DNA of 64,000 nt from Mycolicibacterium nivoides. Its GTDB lineage: Bacteria > Actinomycetota > Actinomycetes > Mycobacteriales > Mycobacteriaceae. The notes below the pieces were generated by a model. It was not told the DNA's origin, ran no database searches, and was given only the letters and a program-made list of their open reading frames with translations. A program made the translations under genes and the position numbers. Positions 1-8,383 of the stretch are shown here, in pieces (position 1 is the stretch's first letter; every line of letters begins with the position of its first letter). The stretch covers positions 4,127,585-4,191,584 of the forward strand of contig NZ_CP034072.1 in NCBI RefSeq assembly GCF_003855255.1, given 5' to 3'.

Positions 1-99
1 CTTACGCTCCACTTCTTTAGTTGCCGCGCCACGCCCGGCAACTGACAATTTCGCATTACGCGCGAGCCTACGCAAACCGGCTCTCCGCGTGTGCACCAT
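1..99 (-). CDS. Possible 5' end of the next leftward gene (topA position), partial
   Basis: An ATG on the minus strand at 99 overlaps the stop of the Rv3647c-like gene (TAATG) and stays open to the window edge, giving a basic stretch beginning MVHTRRAGLRRLARN. In M. tuberculosis the gene in this position is topA (DNA topoisomerase I). The visible residues are not diagnostic of TopA, so this may be a basic N-terminal extension or simply open intergenic sequence with the real start further left. The call rests on position only. Confidence 0.25.
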   Translation of the reverse strand, partial: MVHTRRAGLRRLARNAKLSVAGRGAATKEVERK

Positions 100-692
100 T
101 AAATACGTGGCCAATGCGCCAACGCCGCCGCCTCCCCGGGTGGTTCCCCTACGTTCTCCACCAGGCGCGATAAGCGACGCCGCCCACTGATCCGCAGGGC
201 TGGATGTGAGCCCCTGGTCCCGATCAATGTCGGGGCGATCCCCACCCGCATCATGGCCGCGGCCAGCACGGCGTGGGTATCGGGAGCATGTGGGTCCAGT
301 CCCAGCAGGTAGCGGTCGTCGGCCTCGGGCGTGCCCGCCGCCAGCGTCCAGGCCCGCAACTCACGGGCACCGGGCAGCCATCCGGCCGGCACCGTCTTGA
401 CCGCACCCCTGGTCCACTCCCCCGCGATCAGCATCAACTGCGGATCCAGCGCGGTGCGCACCAGCGGATTGTTCTCGTCGGTCCGGGAGATCTCCGACAC
501 CAGGCCGGCCTCGCTGATCATCTCGGCCAGACCGTTGGCGCGCCACAGCTCGTCGACGACCACCGAAATCCGGGCCGCCTGCTGGCCGCCGTGGCTCGCC
601 AGCACAACCTGCCCTGGCCCGGCGAGAACCCCGGTCAGGTCGGCCACCGCGGGCGGCACCGACTCGGCCGAGAAGAAGGACAGCTGGCTCAC
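99..692 (-). CDS. Conserved mycobacterial protein, Rv3647c-like
   Basis: A 197-residue protein of unknown function, starting MSQLSFFSAESVPP. It has no signal peptide, membrane segment or catalytic motif that I can recognise. It is Ala/Leu/Gly-rich with a basic patch near residue 170 (SGRRRLSR), so it is probably soluble and cytosolic. It lies between cspA and the topA position, the same place as Rv3647c in M. tuberculosis, and its length is close to that protein. The terminator after cspA separates it from that gene, so it probably has its own promoter, perhaps shared with the gene to its left. Confidence 0.75.
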   Translation of the reverse strand: MSQLSFFSAESVPPAVADLTGVLAGPGQVVLASHGGQQAARISVVVDELWRANGLAEMISEAGLVSEISRTDENNPLVRTALDPQLMLIAGEWTRGAVKTVPAGWLPGARELRAWTLAAGTPEADDRYLLGLDPHAPDTHAVLAAAMMRVGIAPTLIGTRGSHPALRISGRRRLSRLVENVGEPPGEAAALAHWPRI

Positions 693-721
693 GAATCGAC
701 ACTAAGCCAGCGCGGCCCGCA

Positions 722-770
722 AAAACGAGAACACCCCCGCGGTGTCCGATGCGGACTCACACGGGGGTGT
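722..770 (-). terminator. Intrinsic terminator of cspA
   Basis: A perfect 9-bp inverted repeat (ACACCCCCG at 731-739, CGGGGGTGT at 762-770) sits just downstream of the cspA stop. Read on the minus strand it is followed by a T-rich run at 722-726, the form of a Rho-independent terminator. It isolates cspA from the Rv3647c-like gene. Confidence 0.75.
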
Positions 771-789
771 CTCTTTGGGTTTGTTTGGC

Positions 790-993
790 TCAGATGGCCC
801 GAACACCCGTGGCCTGCGGCCCCTTGGGGCTCTGGCCGACCTCGAACTCAACCTTCTGGTTCTCCTCCAGGGTGCGGAATCCGCTGCCCTGGATTTCCGT
901 GTAGTGGACAAACACGTCAGCCGAGCCGTCCTCCGGAGCAATGAAGCCGAAGCCCTTCTCCGCGTTGAACCACTTCACAGTTCCCTGTGGCAT
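790..993 (-). CDS. cspA: Cold shock protein CspA
   Basis: A 67-residue single cold-shock domain (OB fold) that binds single-stranded nucleic acid and acts as an RNA chaperone. Both RNA-binding motifs are visible: RNP1 as KGFGFIAP near residues 13-20 and RNP2 as VFVHYTEI near residues 27-34. Length and sequence are those of actinobacterial CspA (Rv3648c-like). An AG-rich ribosome binding site (GAAGGAAAG) lies upstream of the ATG. A long leader region with strong dyad symmetry lies upstream and a clear terminator downstream, so it is probably monocistronic. Confidence 0.95.
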   Translation of the reverse strand: MPQGTVKWFNAEKGFGFIAPEDGSADVFVHYTEIQGSGFRTLEENQKVEFEVGQSPKGPQATGVRAI

Positions 994-1291
994 CTTTTGT
1001 TCTTTCCTTCTCTTTTCAACCGGGTGCGGTCCACCGACTTCCGATGTACCGGGCCCGTTCCGACCGCCATACCTTCGTGGAGTCGCCCGGAACTTAGACC
1101 CGACCTACAACCCTCGCAGGAACCGCGATCGCAACGACGATCCTGCGAGTGCGAGTACAAACACAGAAGCTGCGACCGTGATCAGTCAATCATGTCGAAG
1201 GCTGCTGCGACAGTCTCGGGATGCGGCGCGTGGTGAACAATTCGTTTACAAATCCGAGCCGATGTCGGCGGGGTAGATCGCAGGAGGACCA
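994..1291. other. Divergent intergenic region: cspA leader and helicase promoter
   Basis: About 300 bases between cspA (minus) and the helicase (plus), with no convincing gene. It holds a perfect 9-bp inverted repeat (1113-1121 with 1141-1149) that encloses an 8-bp palindrome GCGATCGC at 1125-1132, located 120-156 nt upstream of cspA. This could be a structured cspA 5' leader or an operator. The helicase ribosome binding site AGGAGGA lies at 1282-1288. Confidence 0.5.
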
Positions 1292-3634
1292 GTGGTGCTC
1301 GATCAGGGGTCAGATTTCGGCCGTGAGCTGCTGGCTTGCGCTGTCGACGGCACCCCTTCCGGCGAAAATCCGCTACGCCATGTCGCGGATATCCCTCCGC
1401 GACAGGGCAAACCACATGAGTGGCCGCAATGGGCCCATTCGGAGGTCGTCCAGGCGTTGGTCGACCGCGGGATCGCCGCGCCGTGGTCGCACCAACTCGC
1501 CGCCGCCGAGTTGGCCCACGACGGGCGGCATGTGGTCGTGTCCACCGGAACCGCGTCGGGCAAGTCCCTGGCCTATCAACTGCCGATCCTGACGGCGTTG
1601 GCCGAGGATCGGCAGGCGCGGGTGCTGTACCTGTCCCCGACGAAGGCGCTCGGCCATGACCAGCTGCGCACGGCACAGAGCCTCACCGAAACCGTCGCCG
1701 CACTGCGCGACGTGGCGCCCGCACCGTATGACGGGGACAGCGCGACCGAAGTGCGCCGGTTCGCCCGGGAACGCTCACGGTGGATCTTCTCCAATCCGGA
1801 CATGATCCATCTGTCGCTGTTGCGCAACCACGCGCGCTGGGCGGTGTTCCTGCGTCACCTCAAGTTCATCGTGATCGACGAATGCCATTATTACCGTGGC
1901 ATTTTCGGTTCGAATGTGGCCATGGTGCTGCGCCGGCTCCTGCGGTTGTGCGAGCGCTATTCCCCTGACCATTCCGGGCCGACCGTGATTTTCGCGAGTG
2001 CCACCACGGCGTCACCGGCCGAGACCGCCGCCGAGTTGATCGGTCAGACGGTCGCCGAGGTGACCGAGGACGGCTCCCCGCAGGGCGCACGCACGATCGC
2101 GCTGTGGGAGCCGGCCCTGCTGGACGACCTCACCGGCGAGAACGGCGCGCCGGTGCGACGTTCGGCCGGTGCCGAGGCCGCGCGGGTGATGGCCGACCTG
2201 ATGACCGAGGGCGCGCGCACCCTGACCTTTGTCCGGTCCCGCCGCGGCGCGGAGCTCACCGCACTCGGAACCCGGGCCCGGCTGGAGGACACCGCACCCG
2301 AGCTTGCGGATCTGGTGGCGTCCTACCGGGCCGGTTATCTCGCCGAAGACCGCCGCGAGCTCGAACACGCACTGGCCGACGGACGACTGCGCGGTCTGGC
2401 CACCACCAACGCGCTGGAGCTCGGCATCGACATCGCCGGGCTGGATGCGGTGGTACTGGCCGGGTTTCCCGGTACCGTCACCTCGTTCTGGCAGCAGGCC
2501 GGCCGGTCCGGCCGACGTGGGCAGGGCGCGCTGATCGTGCTGATCGCGCGCGATGACCCCCTGGACACCTATCTCGTGCACCATCCGGCGGCGCTGTTGG
2601 ACAAGCCGATCGAGCGGGTGGTGATCGACCCGACGAATCCGCATGTGCTGGGCCCGCAATTGCTCTGTGCCGCAGCCGAGCTGCCGCTGACCGAGGCCGA
2701 GGTCCGGCTGTGGAACGCCGATGCAGTCGCCGAGACCCTGGTCGACGACGGGTTGTTGCGCAAGCGTCCGGGCGGCTACTTCCCCGCTCCCGGGGTGGAT
2801 CCGCACCCGGCCGTCGACATTCGCGGATCCAGCGGCGGCCAGATCGCGATCCTGGAGGCCGATACGGGCCGGATGCTGGGCAGCACCGGCGCGGGCCGGG
2901 CAGCGGCATCTCTGCATCCCGGCGCGGTGTATCTGCACCAGGGCGAGACCTACCTCGTCGACTCACTGTCTTTCGAGGACGGTGTGGCGTTCGTGTACGC
3001 GGCCGACCCCGGGTACAGCACGTTCGCCAGGGAGCTCACCGACATATCGGTCACCGGGCCCGGCGAGCGCAGGACGTTCGGCCCGGTCACCGTGGGTCTG
3101 GTTCCGGTTTCGGTGACCAACACCGTGGTCGGCTACCTGCGCCGCCGCATCGACGGCGAAGTCATCGATTTCGTGGAACTGGACATGCCGCCGAGCACGC
3201 TGGACACCATGGCGGTGATGTGCACCATCACCCCGGAAGCCTTACAAGACAGCGGCATTGACCCTCTTGCGGTGCCGGGGAGCCTGCATGCCGCCGAACA
3301 CGCCTCGATCGGTCTGCTGCCGCTGGTGGCCAGCTGCGACCGCGGCGACATCGGCGGGGTCTCGACGGCTGTCGGACCGGTGGACGGTCTGCCGTCGATC
3401 TTCGTCTACGACGGTTATCCGGGCGGTGCCGGCTTCGCAGACCGCGGATTCCGCAATCTGGGTACGTGGTGGGGCGCGACGGCCGATGCGATCGAGGCCT
3501 GTGAGTGCCCGCAGGGTTGCCCCTCGTGCGTGCAGTCACCGAAGTGCGGCAACGGCAACGACCCGTTGGACAAAACGGGTGCAATGAAAGTGCTCCGCCT
3601 GGTGCTCGGCGCGCTGAGTACTTCCTCAGCGTGA
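1292..3634 (+). CDS. DEAD/DEAH-box DNA helicase with C-terminal DUF1998 (SftH/MrfA-like)
   Basis: A 780-residue superfamily 2 helicase. The Walker A region is STGTASGKS near residues 84-92, the DEAH-type box is DECH near residue 196, and motif VI is QAGRSGRRG near residue 411. The C-terminal DUF1998 region carries a four-cysteine cluster (CECPQGCPSC...KC) that in characterised relatives binds metal. The family includes mycobacterial SftH and Bacillus MrfA, the latter acting in mitomycin-lesion repair. A DNA-repair role here is inference from those relatives. The GTG start at 1292 is supported by AGGAGGA at 1282-1288; GTG 1295 is an in-frame alternative. Rv3649 is the positional counterpart. 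Confidence 0.9.
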   Translation: MVLDQGSDFGRELLACAVDGTPSGENPLRHVADIPPRQGKPHEWPQWAHSEVVQALVDRGIAAPWSHQLAAAELAHDGRHVVVSTGTASGKSLAYQLPILTALAEDRQARVLYLSPTKALGHDQLRTAQSLTETVAALRDVAPAPYDGDSATEVRRFARERSRWIFSNPDMIHLSLLRNHARWAVFLRHLKFIVIDECHYYRGIFGSNVAMVLRRLLRLCERYSPDHSGPTVIFASATTASPAETAAELIGQTVAEVTEDGSPQGARTIALWEPALLDDLTGENGAPVRRSAGAEAARVMADLMTEGARTLTFVRSRRGAELTALGTRARLEDTAPELADLVASYRAGYLAEDRRELEHALADGRLRGLATTNALELGIDIAGLDAVVLAGFPGTVTSFWQQAGRSGRRGQGALIVLIARDDPLDTYLVHHPAALLDKPIERVVIDPTNPHVLGPQLLCAAAELPLTEAEVRLWNADAVAETLVDDGLLRKRPGGYFPAPGVDPHPAVDIRGSSGGQIAILEADTGRMLGSTGAGRAAASLHPGAVYLHQGETYLVDSLSFEDGVAFVYAADPGYSTFARELTDISVTGPGERRTFGPVTVGLVPVSVTNTVVGYLRRRIDGEVIDFVELDMPPSTLDTMAVMCTITPEALQDSGIDPLAVPGSLHAAEHASIGLLPLVASCDRGDIGGVSTAVGPVDGLPSIFVYDGYPGGAGFADRGFRNLGTWWGATADAIEACECPQGCPSCVQSPKCGNGNDPLDKTGAMKVLRLVLGALSTSSA

Positions 3635-3929
3635 TCCCCCGACCGCGTTGACGACCGACCCCTCGACGGCCGACTACGCGGATCGACAACTACGTGGCTG
3701 CATTCGGCCACGCCGAACACACAGACGTTGCGACGAACGGTCGGACAACGCGATCCGTTCCCAATCCCGGAGGCCGGGCGCAGTGGCAAATTACGTGAAC
3801 TCACTCATGTTTGCAACCCGACAGACGGTACTTCCGGAAACCCGTGACCGTAATCCGCAGTTTTCCGGTGCGGATTCCGTCGCCCTCGGCGTGACGGCAG
3901 CTATGGGCAGCGCCGGTAAAATGCCGCGC
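3635..3929. other. Intergenic region upstream of the Rv3651-like gene
   Basis: About 295 bases. The reading frame of the downstream gene is open through it, but the upstream part is Arg-rich and unlike the conserved protein, so it is probably untranslated. It presumably contains the promoter for the gene starting at 3930. No RNA gene or strong hairpin was recognised. Confidence 0.4.
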
Positions 3930-4955
3930 ATGACCCACGACTGGCTGCTCGTGGAGACACTGGGTAGCGAGCCTGTTGTGGTCGCACGAGGTCTGCAGAC
4001 AAAGAACCTCGTCCCGATCAGTGTGTTTCTGCGCCGAAATCCGCACCTGATGGCAATTCAGAGTGCCATCAGGGAAACCGTGCAGGCCGGCCAGGGCCTC
4101 AGCAGCATCACACCCAAGAACGACCGCGTAATCCGCACCGAGGTGGTGCGGATGTCCGACGGACACATCCACGGGGTGCATGTCTGGATCGGGCCGGCCG
4201 ATGCCGAACCGCCGCAACGGCCGGTTCCCGGCCCGCTGGTCTGGGATCTGACCGCGGGCGTGGCCACCGACACCGCCGAATCCCTGCACAACAGCGGCAT
4301 GAACCCGGAGACCGAAGCCACGCACGACCGGACGTTCGCCGACGACCTGCCTGCCCGCGACCTCAACGGCACTGAGGCCAAGGTGCTGGCCATGACGATC
4401 AAGCCGGTGGTGGGCAACACCTTGTGCACCACCTGGGACGTCACCGATCATCGCGGGGAGACGATCACCGTGGGTTTCGTGGCCCGGGTGGTCACAGAAC
4501 CGCACGACGACGGCTCCGACCGGCTGATCTGCCGGGCGATGAACTGGCGCAGTGAGCGCGAGACTCCCGTTGTCCGCCCGGATAACCTGGCGCAACGCAT
4601 CCTCGACGGGCTCGCCCGGCCCGGCGTGCACCGGGCCCTGGTCGGCCTCGATGACTGGAAGCTGCTCAAGTGGCTCGACGAGCCCGCACCGTTCTTCGAC
4701 TGGCGTAACCGCGACGGCGGGCCGGCCCGCATCCACCCGGCCGACGCCCGGCACATGGCCCGGATGACCACCGATTTCTCCGGCGGCGTCACCTCCGCCG
4801 TGCTGCGGATGCGCGCCGAGGACGGCGGCTGGCAACCGGTGCACATGACCATCAACCGGATCGAACTCGACGACGACACCTTCGCGGGGCTGATCGCCCT
4901 TCGGCTTCCGACCGACGACGAAGTCACCGCGGCAGATCTCGACGAACTCGACTAA
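3930..4955 (+). CDS. Rv3651-like conserved protein (putative PAS/GAF-type sensor)
   Basis: A 341-residue soluble protein beginning MTHDWLLVETLG. I chose this ATG because the preceding open frame looks non-coding and the M. tuberculosis Rv3651 family starts at this point; ATG 3921 is an in-frame alternative. No enzyme motif is visible. From memory, structural work on Rv3651 described PAS/GAF-like sensory folds; the sequence alone does not prove this. The Asp/Glu-rich C terminus (VTAADLDELD) ends the protein. It stands between the helicase and the convergent Tad pilus operon, the same order as in M. tuberculosis. Confidence 0.8.
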   Translation: MTHDWLLVETLGSEPVVVARGLQTKNLVPISVFLRRNPHLMAIQSAIRETVQAGQGLSSITPKNDRVIRTEVVRMSDGHIHGVHVWIGPADAEPPQRPVPGPLVWDLTAGVATDTAESLHNSGMNPETEATHDRTFADDLPARDLNGTEAKVLAMTIKPVVGNTLCTTWDVTDHRGETITVGFVARVVTEPHDDGSDRLICRAMNWRSERETPVVRPDNLAQRILDGLARPGVHRALVGLDDWKLLKWLDEPAPFFDWRNRDGGPARIHPADARHMARMTTDFSGGVTSAVLRMRAEDGGWQPVHMTINRIELDDDTFAGLIALRLPTDDEVTAADLDELD

Positions 4956-4968
4956 CCGGCCAACTCGG

Positions 4969-5385
4969 CTAGCCGGCGACCTCCACCGGCCCCGCGCGCG
5001 CGACCGCCCGGGCCGGACCAACTCCCCAACGACCGAGGCGGACCGGAACCGAAACCTCCAGCACCACATCGAGGCCGTCGATCCGGCAGTCCGCGAGAGC
5101 CGCCCGCATTCGGGCGGCAACCTGCGTGGCCTGTCGGCACGCCGCATCCGGACCGGACACCACCGCGCCCGCGGCGCCCAGGGCGGCCAGGTCCGCCGCG
5201 GCCTGCGCCCGGTGCCGGGCCGTCACCGCGGCACCGAGATAGGCGCCGCCGGCCGCGAACACGACCACCATGGCGATCATGGCCGCGGCCAGCAGCGTGG
5301 CCGATCCCCGCTCACCCGACGCCGGGTTCGGTGACTGCTGCCGCCTCGGCGGACACCGTGAACCCCGGCACCGCCGTGGCCGCAC
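4969..5385 (-). CDS. Rv3654c-like Tad-locus secreted/membrane protein
   Basis: The last gene of the minus-strand Tad operon. The recognisable part begins near ERGSATLLAAAMIAM, a hydrophobic prepilin-like N-terminal helix, followed by HRAQAAADLAALGAA, typical of Rv3654c/TadE-associated proteins. The only canonical in-frame start upstream of this segment is GTG at 5385, inside the 3' end of the TadE-like gene, giving about 138 residues and a roughly 70-nt overlap. The true start is uncertain and may be non-canonical with translational coupling. It probably serves as a minor pseudopilin or is exported; its function is not established. Confidence 0.7.
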   Translation of the reverse strand: MRPRRCRGSRCPPRRQQSPNPASGERGSATLLAAAMIAMVVVFAAGGAYLGAAVTARHRAQAAADLAALGAAGAVVSGPDAACRQATQVAARMRAALADCRIDGLDVVLEVSVPVRLGRWGVGPARAVARAGPVEVAG

Positions 5386-5638
5386 TGACCCGAGCCACCA
5401 CCAAGCCGCCGTCCTGCCCGACGTGCACCACCGCGCCGGACGGGGCGACCCGGCGAGCGGCCGCCGCTGCCGCCTCACCCTCTCCGCGGGCCGCCAGGCG
5501 GGCGGCTTCGCGCGCGGCGTCGATGCAGCGGATCTGCATGCCCACCGCGCTGAGGCCGCCCACGCACAACACCAGGACCGCCACCAGCGATGCGATCGCG
5601 AAGGCGGCCTCGACGGTGACCGCGCCCCGGTCATCTAG
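5312..5638 (-). CDS. TadE-like pseudopilin (Rv3655c-like), start codon unclear
   Basis: About 109 codons beginning near DDRGAVTVEAAF. The (D)RGAVTVE-type sequence followed by a hydrophobic segment (AFAIASLVAVLVLCVGG) is the TadE/TadG pattern, in which a conserved Glu lies in the prepilin-like helix. The C-terminal half includes REAARLAARGEGE and a predicted beta-rich tail. No in-frame ATG, GTG or TTG exists between the flp stop (5635-5637) and the conserved segment, nor for a long way upstream. The left bound given is the stop; the right bound is a CTA codon used only as a marker. It overlaps the Rv3654c-like gene in another frame. Confidence 0.7.
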   Translation of the reverse strand, partial: LDDRGAVTVEAAFAIASLVAVLVLCVGGLSAVGMQIRCIDAAREAARLAARGEGEAAAAAARRVAPSGAVVHVGQDGGLVVARVSAATAVPGFTVSAEAAAVTEPGVG

Positions 5639-5838
5639 ACGTTGGTGTTCAGCGCCCGGCTGATGATGTTGGTCAGCGCGCTCACGATCGAGTCCCCGGT
5701 GACCACGGTGTACAGGATCGCCCCGAACGCCGCCGCGGCGATGGTGCCGATCGCGTACTCGACGGTGGACATCCCCGACTCGTCGAGCATCAACAGCGCC
5801 GCCTTGGCGTTCACCCTCCGAATCATGTTTCCTGCCAT
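5635..5838 (-). CDS. flp: Flp-type pilin, DUF4244 (Rv3656c-like)
   Basis: A 67-residue small pilin, the probable structural subunit of the Tad fimbria. The N-terminal basic leader (MAGNMIRRVNAK) is followed by GMSTVEYAIGTIAAAAF. A Gly before the hydrophobic segment and Glu at +5 are the classic prepilin-processing pattern, and the rest is a single hydrophobic helix. A GGAAGGAAAGG ribosome binding site precedes the ATG. It lies 27 nt after tadC and is followed directly by the TadE-like gene. No prepilin peptidase gene is present in the window. Confidence 0.9.
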   Translation of the reverse strand: MAGNMIRRVNAKAALLMLDESGMSTVEYAIGTIAAAAFGAILYTVVTGDSIVSALTNIISRALNTNV

Positions 5839-5865
5839 GGCCTTTCCTTCCTTTGCGATGTGTGT

Positions 5866-6447
5866 TCACAACAGACCCGAACCCAGCACGTCGCCGGCAA
5901 GGCCGGCGACCACAGGTATGACGCCCAGACACAGAAACGCCGGCAGATGGCACAGCCCCAGCGGGCCGGCCACCAGCACCGAGGCGCGTTCTGCCACCGC
6001 GTCGGCGGAGGTGGCGGCGTCGTGCCGGGTCTGGGCGGCCAGCTCGGCCACCCCGTCGGCCAAGGCGCTGCCGGAGGCGGCCGACCGGCGGGCCAAACGC
6101 AACAGGGCTTCGGCGTTCTTGTCCTTGGGCGCTGCAACATCTCCTGTGGCCCAGGCCGTGGCCGGGTCCGCCCCGAGTGCCAGGAGTTCGGCCGCGCGAC
6201 GCAGCAGCGACGCCAGTGCCGGTGGAGCTGACGGGGTTACGGCCGCAGCCGCGGTCGACACCGCCATCCCGGCCGCCAGGCAGGCAGCGAACAGGTCGAA
6301 CGTCGAGGCCGCGCCGAGCGGATCGTCAGCCCGCACCGGGCGCAGGCGTGCGCGAACGACTGGTCGGGGCGCGGCGCGGGCCCGCACACGGGCCGGATCT
6401 GCACCGACGAGCAGGGCGGCGGCGAGAAACACTGCTGCCCAGCTCAT
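5866..6447 (-). CDS. tadC: TadC-like inner-membrane pilus assembly protein (Rv3657c-like)
   Basis: A 193-residue type II secretion system F-domain protein expected in the pilus assembly platform in the cytoplasmic membrane. The start MSWAAVFLAAALL was chosen because this ATG overlaps the tadB stop by 4 nt (ATGA). Hydrophobic segments are visible at the N terminus, near residues 45-65, and at the C terminus (FLCLGVIPVVAGLAG). A helical cytosolic domain lies between them. It partners TadB in the operon. Confidence 0.85.
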   Translation of the reverse strand: MSWAAVFLAAALLVGADPARVRARAAPRPVVRARLRPVRADDPLGAASTFDLFAACLAAGMAVSTAAAAVTPSAPPALASLLRRAAELLALGADPATAWATGDVAAPKDKNAEALLRLARRSAASGSALADGVAELAAQTRHDAATSADAVAERASVLVAGPLGLCHLPAFLCLGVIPVVAGLAGDVLGSGLL

Positions 6448-7226
6448 CTCAGGGTCCGTTCGGTGATCCGATCCGACCACATCAGCCCGGCACAGGCCAG
6501 CAGGACTCCGATGACCAGCAGCCAGCCACCCGCTCCCGCACCGCACAGGAACGCCAACGGCCGCGCCCCGATCAATTGACCCAGCGCAATCCCGGCCACC
6601 GGCAGCCCGGCGAGCACCGCCGCCGTCGCCCGCGGGCCGGCCATCGCCGCCTCGACATGCGAGGAAAAGCGTTCACGCTCAACGATGTCGCGTTGCGCGG
6701 TGCGCATCAGGGTGGCGATCGAGAGCCCATGCACGTGGGCCAGGCGCCAACACGCCGCGAGCCGTTCCCAGTGCATCGGCAACCGGGACGTTGCCGCAAC
6801 ATCATCCAGACCGGCCGCGACGTCGGCGCCCAGGCGCGCGCGAGCGGCCACGGCACTCATGCCCTGGCGCACCGAGCCGGAGATCTCGCCGGCCGCGGTG
6901 CCGAAAGCACTGACCGGGTGGGCTCCGGTGCGGAGTTCACCGACCAACACGTCCAGGGCGGCCTGCAGTGCCGCGGATTCCTGTTGTCGCCGAAGCCGGA
7001 CAGCGCGGTGTCTGCGGCGTATCGCCACGGTTCCGGACACCACCGCCCCGGCGAGGGCGACCGGCAGCGGAACCAGCCAGGCCACAACGACTCCCACCAC
7101 CACGATCGGTGTTGCCCGCACTCGACGCCGCCCCGGTGGGTCTGCTCTCCGCAGCGCGGCCGCCCGTCGGGGCGTGGCCGGCCACAGCAGAAGCGCGGCC
7201 GCCAGTGCCAGCGCGCTCGCTGTCAC
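6444..7226 (-). CDS. tadB: TadB-like inner-membrane pilus assembly protein (Rv3658c-like)
   Basis: A 260-residue T2SS-F family protein. I set the start at GTG 7226 (VTASALALAAALL), which overlaps the tadA stop as GTGA; the longer open frame upstream lies inside tadA. Two N-terminal hydrophobic helices, a central cytosolic helical domain (ALDVLVGELRTGAHP, a typical TadB motif) and two C-terminal membrane segments are visible. It is expected to form the platform with TadC that is driven by the TadA ATPase. Confidence 0.88.
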   Translation of the reverse strand: MTASALALAAALLLWPATPRRAAALRRADPPGRRRVRATPIVVVGVVVAWLVPLPVALAGAVVSGTVAIRRRHRAVRLRRQQESAALQAALDVLVGELRTGAHPVSAFGTAAGEISGSVRQGMSAVAARARLGADVAAGLDDVAATSRLPMHWERLAACWRLAHVHGLSIATLMRTAQRDIVERERFSSHVEAAMAGPRATAAVLAGLPVAGIALGQLIGARPLAFLCGAGAGGWLLVIGVLLACAGLMWSDRITERTLR

Positions 7227-8383
7227 GACGCCGCCCGCTGTTCGATGAGGGCATCGAGAGTCTGCGCTCCGCAACCCAATCCACTGTCGGCATGCCATGC
7301 CGTCACCACCTCGAGATCGCCCCGGGTGGCTCGGCGCAGCACCGCGATCTCGACGAGCCTGCGCTGCCCGGCGCCGTCACGGCCGACGTGCAGGAGGACC
7401 TGCACGGCCGCCGCGAGCTGACTGACCAACGCGAAGCGGTCCAAGCCGCCGAGCGCACCGAGGGCCTCCAATCGAGCCGGTACCTCGGCCGGACTGTTGG
7501 CGTGCACGGTGCCCGCCCCGCCGTCGTGCCCGGTGTTGAGCGCGGCCAGCAGATCCACTACTTCGGCCCCACGAACCTCCCCGACGACGATCCGGTCCGG
7601 GCGCATCCGCAAGGCCTGCCTGACCAGGTCGCGCACCGTGATCTCACCGATGCCCTCGACGTTGGCACCCCGGGCCACCAGCTTGACCAGATGCGGGTGG
7701 GAGGGGGCCAATTCGGCGGCGTCCTCGACACACACGATGCGTTCATGGGCGGGGACGGCACCGAGCGCTGCGGCCAGGAGGGTCGTCTTGCCGCAGCCGG
7801 TGCCGCCCGAGATCAGGAAAGCCAGCCGGGCCCGGATGATCGCGCGCACCAGGTCGGCGGCCTGCGGCGGGATCGCCCCGGACCGGGAGAGGCTGTCGAG
7901 ATTCTGCGTGGCCGGGCGCAACACCCGCAGGGACAGGCAGGTGCCCGCGGCGGCGACGGGAGGCAACACCGCATGCAGACGCACGGTGAACGGGCCGATG
8001 CCGGTGAGCTGACCGTCCACCCAGGGCTGCGCCTCGTCGAGCCGCCGCCCGGCCAACAGCGCCAACCGCTGTGCCAGTCGGCGGACCGCGGCTTCGTCAG
8101 GGAAACGTACTGTGCTGCGGTGCAATCCGTTGCCGTCGTCCACCCACACCGCGTCAGGTGCGGTGACGAGCACGTCGGTGGTCGTCGGGGCGCACAGCAG
8201 TGGCTCCAGGGCACCGGCACCGGTCAGTTCGGTCTCGAGCAGCCGTAGGTTGCTCAGCACCTCGGTATCGCCGAGCAGTCCGCCGGACTCAGCCCGGATT
8301 GCCGCGGCGACCGCACCCGGATTCAGTGGAGCGGCCTCAGCCGCGAGCCGTTCGCGGACCCGGTCGATCAGTGAGGCGCTCAT
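7223..8383 (-). CDS. tadA: TadA/CpaF secretion ATPase (Rv3659c-like)
   Basis: A 386-residue hexameric ATPase that powers Flp pilus assembly on the cytosolic face of the membrane. The Walker A motif is SGGTGCGKTT, the Asp box is EDAAEL, and the Walker B/His-box segment runs from VRGAEVVDLL to GTVHANS, all as in type II/IV secretion ATPases. I chose ATG 8383 (MSASLIDRVRERL), which overlaps the upstream gene's stop by 4 nt; the longer open frame overlaps that gene and looks spurious. It is followed by tadB with another 4-nt overlap. Confidence 0.93.
   Translation of the reverse strand: MSASLIDRVRERLAAEAAPLNPGAVAAAIRAESGGLLGDTEVLSNLRLLETELTGAGALEPLLCAPTTTDVLVTAPDAVWVDDGNGLHRSTVRFPDEAAVRRLAQRLALLAGRRLDEAQPWVDGQLTGIGPFTVRLHAVLPPVAAAGTCLSLRVLRPATQNLDSLSRSGAIPPQAADLVRAIIRARLAFLISGGTGCGKTTLLAAALGAVPAHERIVCVEDAAELAPSHPHLVKLVARGANVEGIGEITVRDLVRQALRMRPDRIVVGEVRGAEVVDLLAALNTGHDGGAGTVHANSPAEVPARLEALGALGGLDRFALVSQLAAAVQVLLHVGRDGAGQRRLVEIAVLRRATRGDLEVVTAWHADSGLGCGAQTLDALIEQRAAS

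Noticed and set aside
5312..5953. A 213-residue protein covering the whole flp gene
   Set aside because: Its N-terminal half is out of frame with flp and low in coding character; only the TadE-like C-terminal half is credible.
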